Below, one piece after another: positions 12,401 to 23,068 of a DNA stretch of 64,000 bases. How positions within the stretch are numbered: the first letter of the stretch is position 1; every line of letters begins with the position of its first letter. Origin of the DNA: Cloeon dipterum (lineage: Eukaryota > Arthropoda > Insecta > Ephemeroptera > Baetidae); assembly GCF_949628265.1 (NCBI RefSeq), contig NC_088787.1, positions 34,584,844-34,648,843 of the forward strand. Reading direction: 5' to 3'. The position numbers were made by a program, and so were the translations under genes. The notes beneath the pieces were generated by a model. The model was given only the letters and a program-made list of their open reading frames with translations, was not told the DNA's origin and made no database searches.

Positions 12401-12458
12401 AAGTGTCACACGTGCGAACAGTGGTTCAAAGTATAACACGCTCGTTGCTTTGGCGCAC
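9456..12458. other. Intergenic with GC-rich and degenerate-repeat patches
   Basis: No gene is supported. A family D fragment lies near 9770-9860 (GCAGCCGCCAGATTTAGGCG). Positions 10460-10615 form an isolated GC-rich patch of loosely repeated GCTGGCCGC-like words. Positions 10325-10460 and 11090-11330 hold degenerate repeats of words such as TTTGACAAG and AACTTGTCA. Positions 11660-11960 are moderately GC-rich with GACGGTGACGACGACGACGG but no convincing ORF. Confidence 0.4.
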
Positions 12459-12615
12459 GCAATGCATGAACCTTCTAATCGCTACTGCGCAAGCGACACT
12501 CCTCTGACGTCACAGCTCTCTCGTAGTCAGCTGACAATGCAAGCATGTAGCATGGCTGTGACGTCAGAGGGGTGGCGCTTGCGCAGTAGCGATAATAGAA
12601 GGTTCACGCGTTGCA
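12459..12615. mobile_element. Small palindromic element with CRE-like TGACGTCA in each arm
   Basis: Two arms of about 60 bases are inverted copies: AACCTTCTAATCGCTACTGC with GCGCAAGCGACACTCCTCTG against the reverse of CAGAGGGGTGGCGCTTGCGC with GCAGTAGCGATAATAGAAGG. Each inner end carries CTGACGTCACAGC. The loop is about 40 bases. No second copy was seen in this window, so it could be a MITE or a single foldback. Confidence 0.6.
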
Positions 12616-13045
12616 TTTTTTTACCCGCCCCCCTATTTCAACTCTCACAATCAGGAATTGATAAAATTGGAATAACACAATTATTTCTAGTTGGTGTTTA
12701 AAAAAATAAAAACAATCAACAGTGAAACACGTGAGTTCACCAGCAATGAATGGGGGTGGGAGAACAATATAATTATAATATACAGTTATTACAACACGGC
12801 TTTAATTTTCGTCGTTGCATGCGGTCTGCCAGTGAGTTAAGTCTCGTTCAAAACATTTTCTTAAGTAATTTTGAATTTTCTTCCAGGACTGGACGCATTT
12901 ACTATCTCATTTTAAGTGAAACGACGATCAAAGGATATTATGATTCCCCGTTTGAACACACTAAATAGTAATTATCGCTTTAGTGCTCCGTAGAGGAAAT
13001 ATTTTCTCAACTTAAAACACTCCGCACAGTTGAAGAGAATGAGAA

Positions 13046-13812
13046 ATGGTCGAAACCATGTCCGAGGATAGTCCAGAAACCAGCCATGCATCGGTAAAAA
13101 ATGACACTTGCACCGTCAACTTGGTATAAAAACCTTGGTTTGCAACCACAACATTATTTATTGTAAATTTCGTTGATCAAGGACACTGAAAGTCCGAATT
13201 CAGCAACAACAACAACACCTATTGATGAAGCCACCAAGATTCAACTTGTCTTGGATCCGGGACAACTAGCCCATACTAATAAACAGGTACCGTAGAAACA
13301 TTTAAATTCTTATTTAATATTTAGTCCTTTCAATACCAGCATTGGAACATCCACCCCGACCACCATGCGGGGGACGATCCGGCGCGGAACAACTGCTTTG
13401 GAATAAGCAAGTTTTTTGTTATTTTAAAATGATAACAATATGTTTACAAAAAATGTTAATATTTTTCACAGTCACAATTCTCATCGGGCTTATCATGTAT
13501 ATGCTGGTTCCTTCTCTGATTTTAATTGACGAAAGAACCACGTATATGAAGCTCATTGTTGGCGCCAATTTCTTGATCATCGCCGCGGTCTCGTATTCTG
13601 TCTTTATTTTCTTGGGGGCGCAATGGCTATTACTGGTTTATTTACTATTTTACGTCGGTAAATATTGATAATCTGTATTTAATATTTATAGATTATCTAG
13701 ATTATATAATTATATTTGTTTTTCAGTCGTGTTTGTCTTCATGTACGAACGAATTCGAACCGATGACGATGAAGTGAGAGAACAGGTAGTCGTGGGAGCA
13801 GGCGGAATTTGA
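13046..13812 (+). CDS. Small multi-span membrane protein, tandem copy A (exon joins partly unresolved)
   Basis: Exons read: 13046-13093 (ATG, acidic Ser/Thr-rich), 13182-13286 (ending in the family motif IQLVLDPGQL), possible 13340-13410, then 13472-13657 and 13727-13812 (TGA). The 13472-13657 exon encodes about three hydrophobic segments. The last exon is a short charged tail (MYERIRTDDDEVREQ). The same exon plan recurs at 14958-15900 and 21892-22801, so this is a tandem family. I do not recognise the family. Joining 13410 to 13472 leaves a one-base phase mismatch with the donors I can see, so the middle of the model is wrong or the copy is damaged. A cytoplasmic N-terminus and small integral membrane protein is inference. 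Confidence 0.5.
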
Positions 13813-14131
13813 TCCAAGCAAAAGCATATTGTTTGGAAATTTAATTGGTTTTTTCGAGGAACGAATTAAAATATTTTTAGACAGTGTATACTTGGATGAT
13901 TTTTACCCATTTTGTCTTGCCGATATAGGAGCATGTATTTTGACTTGAAAACTTGAAGGTAAATTTCAGTTTAATAAAAACGCTTAAAGGGAAACTTGTA
14001 AATTTATCGCTTTGGAGCTATAAGAAGAAAATTTAGTGAGCACCGAAAATTTGGACCATTTTCTGCGTCTATATACCAGGTGTTCAACACCAACTCGAAA
14101 AGCGATAACACGTATAATTTTTGTCTAATAA
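13813..14131. other. Spacer downstream of copy A
   Basis: AT-rich; probably 3' untranslated sequence (AATAAA at about 13972). No other feature. Confidence 0.4.
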
Positions 14132-14135
14132 TTAA

Positions 14136-14458
14136 AGACCGTCTTTGAGGAAGTTTCTGAGGGTCGACTTAGGTAGAGTGGATATTTTTTCCGACCAAAA
14201 CACCCAGCGCGACGTGCAAATTTTTTTCCCGCCAAAGCAATATGAACGTATATATGCGAGAAGTGCGCATGCGTCAGAGCTGGCTCGAGCAATTGCAGAT
14301 AGACCGCCTGTACGAATGACTTCTTTGTCAGATTCTTTGGCAGGAAAATAATTTGCACGTCGCGCTGGGCTTTTTGGTTGGAAAAAATATACATTTAACT
14401 GAATTCGACCCTCACAAATCGCGATCGGTGTGCTCCGAATCCTAGTCAAAAACGGTAT
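14136..14458. mobile_element. TTAA palindromic MITE family A, copy
   Basis: Flanked by TTAA at 14132-14135 and 14459-14462. The left arm AGACCGTCTTTGAGGAAGTT is mirrored by the right arm (AGTCAAAAACGGTA). The loop region includes TACGAATGACTTCTTTGTCA, shared with copies at 24638 and 27261. Overlapping ORFs on both strands are an effect of the palindrome. Confidence 0.85.
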
Positions 14459-14957
14459 TTAAAAGCTTGATTCATGCTGATTTGGCACATAAAAGTAAAT
14501 CAGGGTGCGCAGAAAAATAAAATTGACTGTCTTACATTTCCGACCCTAAAAGCAAAATAAAAAATAGTAGATATGAGAACAAAATTATTAATGGCTTGAC
14601 ACATTTTGACGCGCTATCTTGCACTGTCTGGCTGGAACCAAATCTACCGTGCTTGAGTGATGAAGACAAAAATATTGTTATTCTATTGTTTATGATTCTA
14701 TAACATTAAAGCTGTTTAAAGGTTGTTTCCACTTACTTAATAGCTATCAAAAATAATGATTAAAGCAAATATGTTGAGCATTTTTATTACTAACAAGACT
14801 CACAATAACATTTTCTAATATATAGTGTTATATGTAACTGCTCTATATAGATAAAATACATTATAGTTGTTCTTAAAGCAATTTTGAATGACGTAGTTCA
14901 GTGTACGGCTTCAGTAAAATACATTTTTTTACCATATTGCTAAATTTATTTTTTGCA
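14459..14957. other. Upstream region of copy B
   Basis: AT-rich. Positions 14780-14960 resemble 21740-21890 upstream of copy C (CATTTTCTAATATATAGT, TAACTGCTCTAT, GACGTAGTTCAGTG), so the duplication unit includes 5' flanking, possibly promoter, sequence. Confidence 0.5.
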
Positions 14958-15900
14958 ATGAAGGAGGGAATGTCAGGAAGAACTCATGAATCCGCCTCAG
15001 CCAGTGAAACTGCAACGTGGATTCAACTCATCGTGGACCCGGCGAAATTCACACAGCTAAAAGCAGGTGCGCCAAAATATTATTTCATTCCTGGTGAAAA
15101 TTCTGAAATATTCTCCGGATAATTTTCTGCTTTCCTGTTAAAAAAACCGCGTATTATTGACATCTTTGACTCAATTTTGTGCAATGTTAATTCATCAAAA
15201 TAAAGAGAATTTTTCATCAATATCTCACCAAAAACTTTTTAAAATTAATTGATTGTAACTTGTTGCCATCAGTTTATCTCGTTTCCTCCTCTGCGTAGCC
15301 CCGACAAATATGTGTGTAATTTGTTTTTGCTTCACACTCTGCTGCTTGGGTTTTTTACGGACGGTCGTATTTAAAAAGAAAAATAATTTCCACGCGTTTG
15401 CAATAACACACTACCAGAAAGAGTCCTTTCATAACACTTTACTGATTCTATATTATGTTGTTTGGCAGGAATACATTCACAACAATTAAATGGCATTTCT
15501 CTCGTTAATAATTAGCTGTTCATCTGTGGAATTCATCTTCGTTTTGCTGTTCCCGTTCCTCATTTTGGTCAAAGAAAAGCCTACCCTTGTGGAGGTGATC
15601 GTGGCAGGAACTTTGATCGCGATCATCTGCAGCATTATTTTCATTTTGATCTACATTTTTACACATATTATTATGCTCATCGTGGTGTATATTTTGATGT
15701 ATTTAGGTATAAGAGCACTTTTTGACTTTTTATCATAGATCGCATTGTTTCATCCACATACCCGAGTATTGAGTGAGCATGCAAAAAATATTTCTTTAAT
15801 TTAATCAAGCAATGTAAAAATAATTTTACCAATGGATTTTTTCGTATTTTAGTGGTCGTTTTTTGGTGCAACAACGACGGCGAAACTATGAAAATATCTG
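14958..15900 (+). pseudogene. Small multi-span membrane protein, tandem copy B (probably decayed)
   Basis: Homologous exons lie at 14958-15068, 15469-15706 and from 15853. Compared with copy C, exon 1 has one extra A before the donor (CTAAAAGCAG against CCAAAGCAG). Exon 2 has stops in the frame continuous with exon 1 and a TAA just before a late ATG at 15490. Exon 3 has six rather than seven T in its poly-T run, shifting the tail that reads VVFLVQQR in copy C. The hydrophobic segment itself stays open (15490-15706). A truncated product from the internal ATG is possible, but three independent lesions argue for a pseudogene. Confidence 0.6.
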
Positions 15901-16334
15901 ACTGGCAGATAAGGGGAGGAATTATCTTCCGAAACGCAAATTGTTGTGGCGGAGAATTGATCTTAAGAAGTATATTTTCATCAACAATCTAAAACAATTA
16001 AAGTGTTTGTGATGGTCTTGTATCTCGTGCGTATTCCCTTAACCATTGTAGTTGCAAAATAAGAGATCAATTCTTACCAGACAATAAAGACGGGAGACCA
16101 TCAGGTCACGGACAAAAAGGTCGCGGATTTGACCTCTTCCTTCTCTCCCAAATGTGTGAGATAAGCACAAAATATAGAGTCGGATCAAATAATGTCATCG
16201 TGTTTTGGGTTAGTTATTAAGAGCCCAGCAATAAACACTTTTAAAACCATTTTATTTTGAAAACATAAAATTTGATTGCTGTCAAACTACAATTTTCAAA
16301 TGAAAAATTGAGATTTTTTCTTAAAAATACACAT
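15901..16334. other. Intergenic between copy B and protease gene 1
   Basis: Convergent 3' ends; AATAAAGACGGGAG near 16085 may be a polyadenylation signal. No gene. Confidence 0.4.
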
Positions 16335-17031
16335 TTAATTTCGGAATGAAATGTCCGGCGTGTTTTCCACGATCCAGTCCATGTAACTTGCGACATCAGT
16401 GAACACGGAATATTGATTCGGGTCACAGGACGATCTTTCTACGCCATTAAAATCCACTATTTTTGGCATTCCAAAGCTGACAATGCCCCTGATGAACCAA
16501 CGACCGTCTTTTTTCACGGAAAGGCTGCCTCCGCTGTCCCCATTGCAGGTGGTTGTTCCTGAATTAAAAGGAATACGATTTTGAAAATAAACAAATGGCT
16601 AATTGTGGAGACTCCTAACCGTTCGTGTAGCCTGCACAAAAGTTGTCTCCCGGCCGCAAATATCTTCCAAAAAATTTCCTTTTCGACAGGTAGCACTCTT
16701 TGTGATCTCTAATCGGCAGTCGAAGCTCTTGCAGTTTATCTGGCAACGTGTAGGTCTCAACAAGACCATGGCCAACCGCCTTCAGTTGAAAAAAAAAGTT
16801 AAATCTATATTTTTGAATTCACGTACATCCGATACCGTAGCTTTAGTTCCAGCCACGCGAGCCAAGCTAGAGTCTTCGTTCCACAGGCAAATTGGTCGGA
16901 CATGTTCGGTTGGCCTGATTTCTTTTTTAAATATCAAGAGTCCGACGTCACTAATCAATTCCGTAGGGTCATGTTTTGGGTGCGTGATCAGTCTGCCGAC
17001 CTAAAATATTTTCAAAATTATCATGGAGGAG

Positions 17032-17098
<67 letters not shown>

Positions 17099-20000
17099 CT
17101 TGGCGAACCTTTCGTCTCTGAACACCACTATATTAGCTTTAGCTTTTATTTGTGTTATATCATACATTCCAACAATAACTATAAAGTCATCCGCTTCTGA
17201 TCCATGAATGCAATGTGCAGCTAAAAAGAACATTTTAAATGGAAGTCATGAAATTTATCATTTCTCTGCTACACACTATAATACATACCTGTTAAAACTG
17301 CTGTCGGCGAAATCAACGTCCCACCACAGGTTGCTCCAGTCACCTCATTCTCAATATAAGCATGCCAAGGTTGTTTCTTGGCAGATAGCACGTCCGTGCC
17401 GGAGAACACTGGAAAATGATGACATAAACTATTTCAAACAATTGTGTTCGTCTCTGCAATCGTTAAAATCACCTCAAATCTTGCCTAAATTTTGTAAAAT
17501 CAGTTTGCTGAACGAATGAATAAACTCAACAATGGCCAGCTGATTGTTAAAAAAATGATATCTATATTTGCAGTTCACAGTTGCCTGACTGGCATTGTTA
17601 CTTAAAGCCAAATTTAATGAACAACCGCCTTACTCGATCTGCAGAGACCGACCTCTAGCAACAGCAAAGCAACAAAATATGTAAAAATTTAAGGAATTTT
17701 CAATAAATTTGATTTTTCTTGTCAGCAGGAACAAAGGAAACTCTCAAGAACAAGCGCTGCATGTGCCCAACAATAGATTATCCTCAAAATAAATGAAAAG
17801 AAAATAATTTATAAATATCGTGAAAAGGACACCAAAAATATTTCAAAATCAGCGGGGTCCAGAGATATGCACTAGAATTGGTTCGCGTTCGCACTGCGCA
17901 GTTCCAAGATAGCGTCTGAAGGTGGGAAACAAAAAGCTCTCTTTGGATAGCAGTACGAGTGCGAAGAGTTTGTTTTTACGATCCAAAAGACACAATTATA
18001 GTACATGTCACAATATTGAAGAAAACTTGCTTCTTTTCGCGCGTTTTTACGTGACCTTTTTTTCGCGCCAAACTCCACCGAACGCCATATTTGTGCGTCA
18101 CACGAATCTGGTCCCCGCTGTTCAAAATGTCCCTAAAAGATTCTTAAAAGATTTCCGATTGATATTCAAGTGAGATTTATTTTTGTTGAAAATCTGTTCA
18201 AAAATAATTTCAAGCTATTTTGAAAATACCTTTTTAAATATTTTTAAACCATTGAAAAAGAGTTACATTTTATCCATTGTAAAATAATGATTTGAAGAGA
18301 TTTTGTTAATACTAGAAGAAATAATGCTAAGATAACCACTAAAATATTTAAAAATTATTTTCAAAAATATATTTTGCTACCTACTTCCAAAGATCAGATT
18401 TGGTTCGCTGTCTAACATAGAGTCGTAGTAATCGCCATTTCCTCGTTTCTTTCTTGTTGACGTCAGTTTCGTTCCACAGTTTGAGAAACTGAGGTTGTCT
18501 CGCCCGGTGAACCCTTTTTAAAGATAAACAAAATTTCTGTGAGATTATTTAATTTGTTTGAAATTACCTCTCGGTTGTCTTGTCTGCGGGATCGGGTGTA
18601 GAGCATATACATCTTCTGCTTGCCTTGCGATCTCGTCAATGTATGGCAATAAATCAATGTAAAAACGGTGGTTCCAATAATATTTTAAGCCTCTCAAGAA
18701 ATAGCGGCCTTTGTAGTAGTTGATCAGAAAAAGAGAGACTGTGTGACATTGAATGACCATTTTTGAAAATTGAATTGACCTATTTTTGTATGAAACTTAC
18801 GAAATTTGAGTTCCTCGATGCATAGGATATTCTGGGTGGAAATTTTATAATATTCCAAAAATCCCAAATCATCATTGCCTAGAAACCTGCTACAGTTACT
18901 GTTGCCTGTCACATTTTCTGTGAATAAATTGAAAAATGCGAATCAAAATCGAGTCATTGTATTAAAAATATATCTGAAAGCGTCTAGAAATTTATTTCAG
19001 AAAATATTTAGTTTCTTAATTATTGAGACCGTGGAAACTAGCTCACACAGCCTTTAATTAATATGTTCAATCTTAATATATTTTAAATTTAAATTATATA
19101 TTTTCATTTTAGACTTCGAATAAATTCCTTTTTATTTCCTCGCTTGTTAGGAATCATCGTAAATGATGGTTAATATAGATTTTGTTAAAATATATAATTT
19201 TTATGTTTATTTTAGATAGTATGTATTTCTTGCAGTAAAAGAGAACAAAAAAGAACTCATTTTGATATAGAAGATAAGAATAAGGATACAACATGAAATT
19301 AATTTCTAGTAAATCTATATATAATACTATAAGTGTTTAATTTTCAAATTAAACTTCTGTAATGAATGAGTTTCTAATAGTATACATCACAAACTTACTT
19401 GGGTCAGATGGTGAAGCCTATAAAATTAGATTTAAAATAAGACACGCTGCCAAAAATTAGTTTGAAAATTACGAACGTGGAATGTTGACCATTGAAAGTA
19501 GGGTGATTCCCTTTGAAGTTGCAAGTCCATTACGTTGTCGCGGTTAAACAAACAAATGGGATTTACGGCCTTACTTCCGCATTTCCTCGGTTATCACAAT
19601 CGTGAATTTTAAATCAGATGTCGGGTTTACGGCAATGTCAATTACATCCAGCACCTTGAATAATCATGGAAAAAGGCATTGTACAAACAAGGTGAAAGCA
19701 TGTGTTTTGCTTAAAATAGCAAAATATTTACTTTAACGGAAAATCTGATGCATTCCTCTTGTTTTGTTCGCCAAAAACAAAATGTTGGAAAGACCCGTAT
19801 GTCAGTTGTATCACTTTTATTCATACTGCAATAACCTAGACGATAAAAAAATCTTCATCGATGTTGATATTCTTATAGGGAAAAGATATTGTTCATATTA
19901 CCAATTCCAAGAATAGTCCTTTGAGAAATAGCTATGTATGGAGAGCAATGTTTTCCAGTCCGTATGTTTCTAATAAAAACGGTCGATTGATTCAGAGTTG

Positions 20001-20364
20001 ATTCGTTTCCACAGTTCTGGCTACTCAAGTTTTCTCCGTCGTCAAAATCTGTGAGGGTAAATAGTGTGATTTCAAGATGGTCCATAAGCTACGATTAAGT
20101 CTATTAAAACCGAGTGGTCGTTATAATTAATTGATGGGTTTCCCATTATTTTTTTAATATTTTTACATTCAAAGAATTTTCCTTTCATCCGTTAAATTAA
20201 GTTAAACCGAAATTGTTAGAAAATTTTAAATTTAAAGATGGCAAAAGAAAAATTGGGGAATGCTTACACGGAGCTGGAATGTAGTCGTCGGTCTCATTGT
20301 CAGATGTTTGTGCGGCGCAAGCCGCGAGGCTGATTGTGAGGAGGACGGGAAGCGCTCGCCTCAT
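16335..20364 (-). CDS. Secreted tandem-domain serine protease (pseudoprotease domain + catalytic S1), gene 1; frameshift in first domain
   Basis: The start ATG at 20364 opens a signal peptide ([19 protein letters not shown]). Downstream minus-strand exons encode a degenerate S1 domain (about 20050 to 18570), a linker ending in Cys-Thr-Arg-Lys-Lys-Arg-type basic residues (18515-18380), then a full S1 domain: 17408-17289 ([13 protein letters not shown]), 17221-17096 (AAHCIHG), 17000-16836 (SDVGLLIF), 16779-16620 ([14 protein letters not shown]) and 16558-16335 ([12 protein letters not shown], stop TAA). The triad His, Asp and Ser is intact in the second domain. The primary specificity position six residues before the catalytic Ser is Thr, so the enzyme is not trypsin-like. 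The first domain lacks AAHC and has no GDSGG. At about 19570-19580 an in-frame TAA and a one-base difference from gene 2 interrupt the first domain, so the gene may be dead, mis-assembled or alternatively spliced. Confidence 0.8.
17034..17094. repeat. (TA)n microsatellite abutting a splice donor
   Basis: About 60 bases of pure TA. On the minus strand it directly follows the codons for the histidine-loop exon of protease gene 1; the donor GT is the first GT of the GTATATA tract. Confidence 0.95.
17850..18120. mobile_element. hAT-like MITE, copy 2, with perfect 8-bp target duplication
   Basis: The element begins CAGCGGGGTCCAGAG and ends CTGGTCCCCGCTG, imperfect terminal inverted repeats. It is flanked by TTCAAAAT at 17842-17849 and again at 18121-18128. 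Eight-base duplications and CAG-start termini fit hAT (P elements also give 8 bp). The element is 271 bp, non-coding, and sits in the intron between the linker and catalytic domain of protease gene 1. Confidence 0.9.
20258..20364 (-). other. Signal-peptide exon of protease gene 1
   Basis: The ATG at 20364 is followed by a hydrophobic core [13 protein letters not shown], then acidic TSDNETDDY, and a donor at GTAAGC near 20260. An upstream in-frame ATG at 20430 would put about 22 extra residues before the signal, so the internal ATG is the better start. Confidence 0.75.
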
Positions 20365-20794
20365 CGTGATTTCTTCTCTGCACACGCGATGGACCAGGGC
20401 TGCTGCTGCTCCGACCGTCGCGCACAGCACTCCGAGTCAGATTAAATCATCAAGCGTTAGCATCAAATTCGATACTTTTGGCCATTTGACCTCCATAGTT
20501 GGCGATTGACCTCTCTCGCTGAAGTGCGTCATTCCGTTATCGCCACAGCTTGTGAAACAAGCGGGGAATAATCTGTGTGCAAGTATTTTCTCTTCTTTGC
20601 TAACTTAATTAATATTTTTCTTTAATTTAGTTTTTTGGGCCCAATGTCCGGTTTCCTAACAGAACTGCATGCATGTTTATTCCTTTAGATTAATTTACTA
20701 CTAAATACATGATGTGAAAACTAATTAAACACACCTCGAGAAATTCTCCTTTTTTCACAATTTTCAGCGTGAATTTTTTTATGTATTTAATGTT
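20365..20794. other. Upstream region of protease gene 1
   Basis: Putative promoter and 5' untranslated region. No clear TATA box near the start. No gene. Confidence 0.35.
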
Positions 20795-21220
20795 TTTTTT
20801 TTGCTCTTTTTATCCCTGTCCGAGGACTGGAGGACCGGGAAGGGCGCGCACTGCACTAGCACGAATGCTGGAAGCTGAAACCCGGGTCCCAATAAGACCG
20901 CGAACGGATAACATGGGCGCACCAGGCCGCACAGGGACCCAGCCCACTCAAGGGCCACTTGCCTCCGCACCGAGGACTGCATTGAAACGCTAGACATTTG
21001 TCCCGTGAAGCCAAATCACGCATGCTGGAAAGGTGCAAACCAGCAAGTAGCGAGTCGGCGCCGGTGCGCCTCCCAGCCCGTTGAGCAATTCGAGGAGTCA
21101 CTAAACTTACCACTTTTTGCCATTTCTGACATTGGGTAGCCAGTATTAGATCTCCGAACTGCTCAAATACCTCTCATTGCTTTGACACTCCTGAGAGTGC
21201 CTTAACAATGAGTGTTGGTT
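20795..21220 (-). mobile_element. SINE, minus orientation (head type B)
   Basis: Near-identical body to 2630-3080, including GCTGGAAAGGTGCAAACCAG and the tail TTTTTTTTGCTCTTTTTATC (forward strand). The head contains TGCTTTGACACTCCTGAGAG. The GC-rich body produces spurious ORFs on both strands. Confidence 0.8.
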
Positions 21221-21891
21221 CAGTTTCGATTATCTGTCGCTGGGTCGTGGAGGACGAGAGGGCCAAGTTGAATATCAAGCCCGTCAGACCAGCATATCTG
21301 CGGCCTTTGACACTTTGTTTTCATCTCGAGTGTGCGTGATCCTCATATGCCACTTTTTAGCTGAACACGTGCTCATTGTCAGCATACACTGGCCTTTTAC
21401 ATTTTTAAAGTTAACTTTTTGACAGATATACGCCAGCAAAGCATTGTATAAAAATATTCTTATTATTTTTCCATTATTAGGAAACAAACGCGGTGTTCAA
21501 ACTGCGTAGAATAATCTCCTTTACAAATGGTTCATTTAGAAATAAATAAATATTACCACCTTTTGGACAAGAGATTCGCACGAGGCGCAGAAGTGGCACC
21601 AGCTGGGGCACGGTGTTTTTTGAAACGGTCAAAAAATTGGTGTGGTTTCTGATGTTTTTAGTAAAATTAAAGCCGTTTAAAGGTAAATTTCATTTTATTC
21701 TTCATAAATGATGACGATGAGTAAAACAAAGTTTCTATTTGACTTACAATAACACTTTCTAATATATAATTAACTGCTCTATCTGTAAAATACTTTTTAA
21801 ATAGTTGTTCTTCAAGCCGTTTAGACTGAGACGTAGTTCAGTGCGGCTTCGGTAAAATACTTTTTTACCACTGTTGAATTTTTCAATTGCA
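21221..21891. other. Upstream region of copy C
   Basis: No gene. Positions 21740-21890 are shared with the region before copy B (see 14459-14957). Confidence 0.45.
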
Positions 21892-22801
21892 ATGGAGGAG
21901 GGAACGGCAGGAAGAACTCAAGACTGTGAAACTGCAACGAAGATTCAACTCGTCTTGGACCCGGCGAAACTCTCACAGCCAAAGCAGGTGCGCCAAAATG
22001 TTAATAATTTTATTTTTCCTGGTGGAAATCCTCAGATTTTCTGCGAGTATTTTATCATACTGCTTTGCTATGTTAATAACAAAAAACCCGCGAATTATTG
22101 ACATCCTTGATTTAATTTTGTGCAATAAATATTAATTAAAATATAAAAAAGAGGATTATCTATCGTACTGCCACCAAACAGTTTTAAAAATTAATTAACT
22201 GCAACTTGTTACCTTTGTAATTTATCTCGTTTCCTCTTGTGCAGTCCATCAAATGGTTTATTTATTTTTGCTTCACACAGCTTTGGTTCAAAATGGACAG
22301 AAAAAAATTAGTAAAAAAAATAATATTTTGTTGATTCTAATTTGTTTGGCAGGAATACAATCTGAACAATGAAATAGTTTTCATTGAAAATGGAGGCGCG
22401 ATAACTAGCTGTTCATCTTTCGGATTCGTCTTTGTTTTGCTATTCCCTTTCCTCATCTTAGTCAGCGAAAACCCTACCCTTGGGGAACTGATCGTGGCAG
22501 GAACTTTGGTCGCGATCGCCTGCAGCATTATTTTCATTTTGACCTACATTTTTACATCTGTAATTTTGCTCGTCGCGATGTACATTTTGATGTACCTAGG
22601 TAAGAGCACTTTTTTATAATAAATTATTATTTCATCAGTCCGAGCATCGAGAAAATTTTTTTACTTTTACGTAAAAAATTATCATGCAAAAAATAAATAA
22701 TTAAGCAATGGAATACTAAATTAGCTTAAAATGGATTTTTCTTATTTTTAGTGGTCGTTTTTTTGGTGCAACAAAGAGGGCGAATCGATGAAAATAACTG
22801 A
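21892..22801 (+). CDS. Small multi-span membrane protein, tandem copy C (intact)
   Basis: Three exons join with consistent phases: 21892-21987, 22353-22599 and 22752-22801 (TGA), giving 130 residues. The N-terminal part is polar and ends in the family motif IQLVLDPAKL (about residues 18-27). Hydrophobic segments follow: FVFVLLFPFLILV, then IVAGTLVAIACSIIFILTYIF and VILLVAMYILMYL running into the last exon VVVFLVQQ, then a short polar tail RGRIDENN. No signal peptide is seen. Three membrane spans are likely. The family is not recognised; it may be lineage-specific. AATAAA at about 22936 could be the polyadenylation signal. Copies A and B lie 5-9 kb upstream in the same orientation. Confidence 0.75.
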
Positions 22802-23068
22802 TTGGCAGAAAATTTGAGGTATTATCTTCTGAAACAAGAATTGTTGTGGCAGAGTATTTCCAAATAATAAATGGATAAACCTCTGCAATAATTGGAAGTT
22901 AAATTTTGTTAATATTCTGGATGGGTTGCAAATTCAATAAAAAAGTTATTAATTTTACTCAATATTTTTATTCTTGTGTGTATTTATTCCTTCAAAATTC
23001 CACGCATGACCCTTTCCCAAATTTCATTAACGTCTATTTAAATATAAAATAATGATGAATATAGAAAA

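Noticed and set aside
20197-20430. Protease gene 1 start at ATG 20430
   Set aside because: It would put about 22 charged residues before the signal peptide; the ATG at 20364 gives a normal secretory N-terminus.
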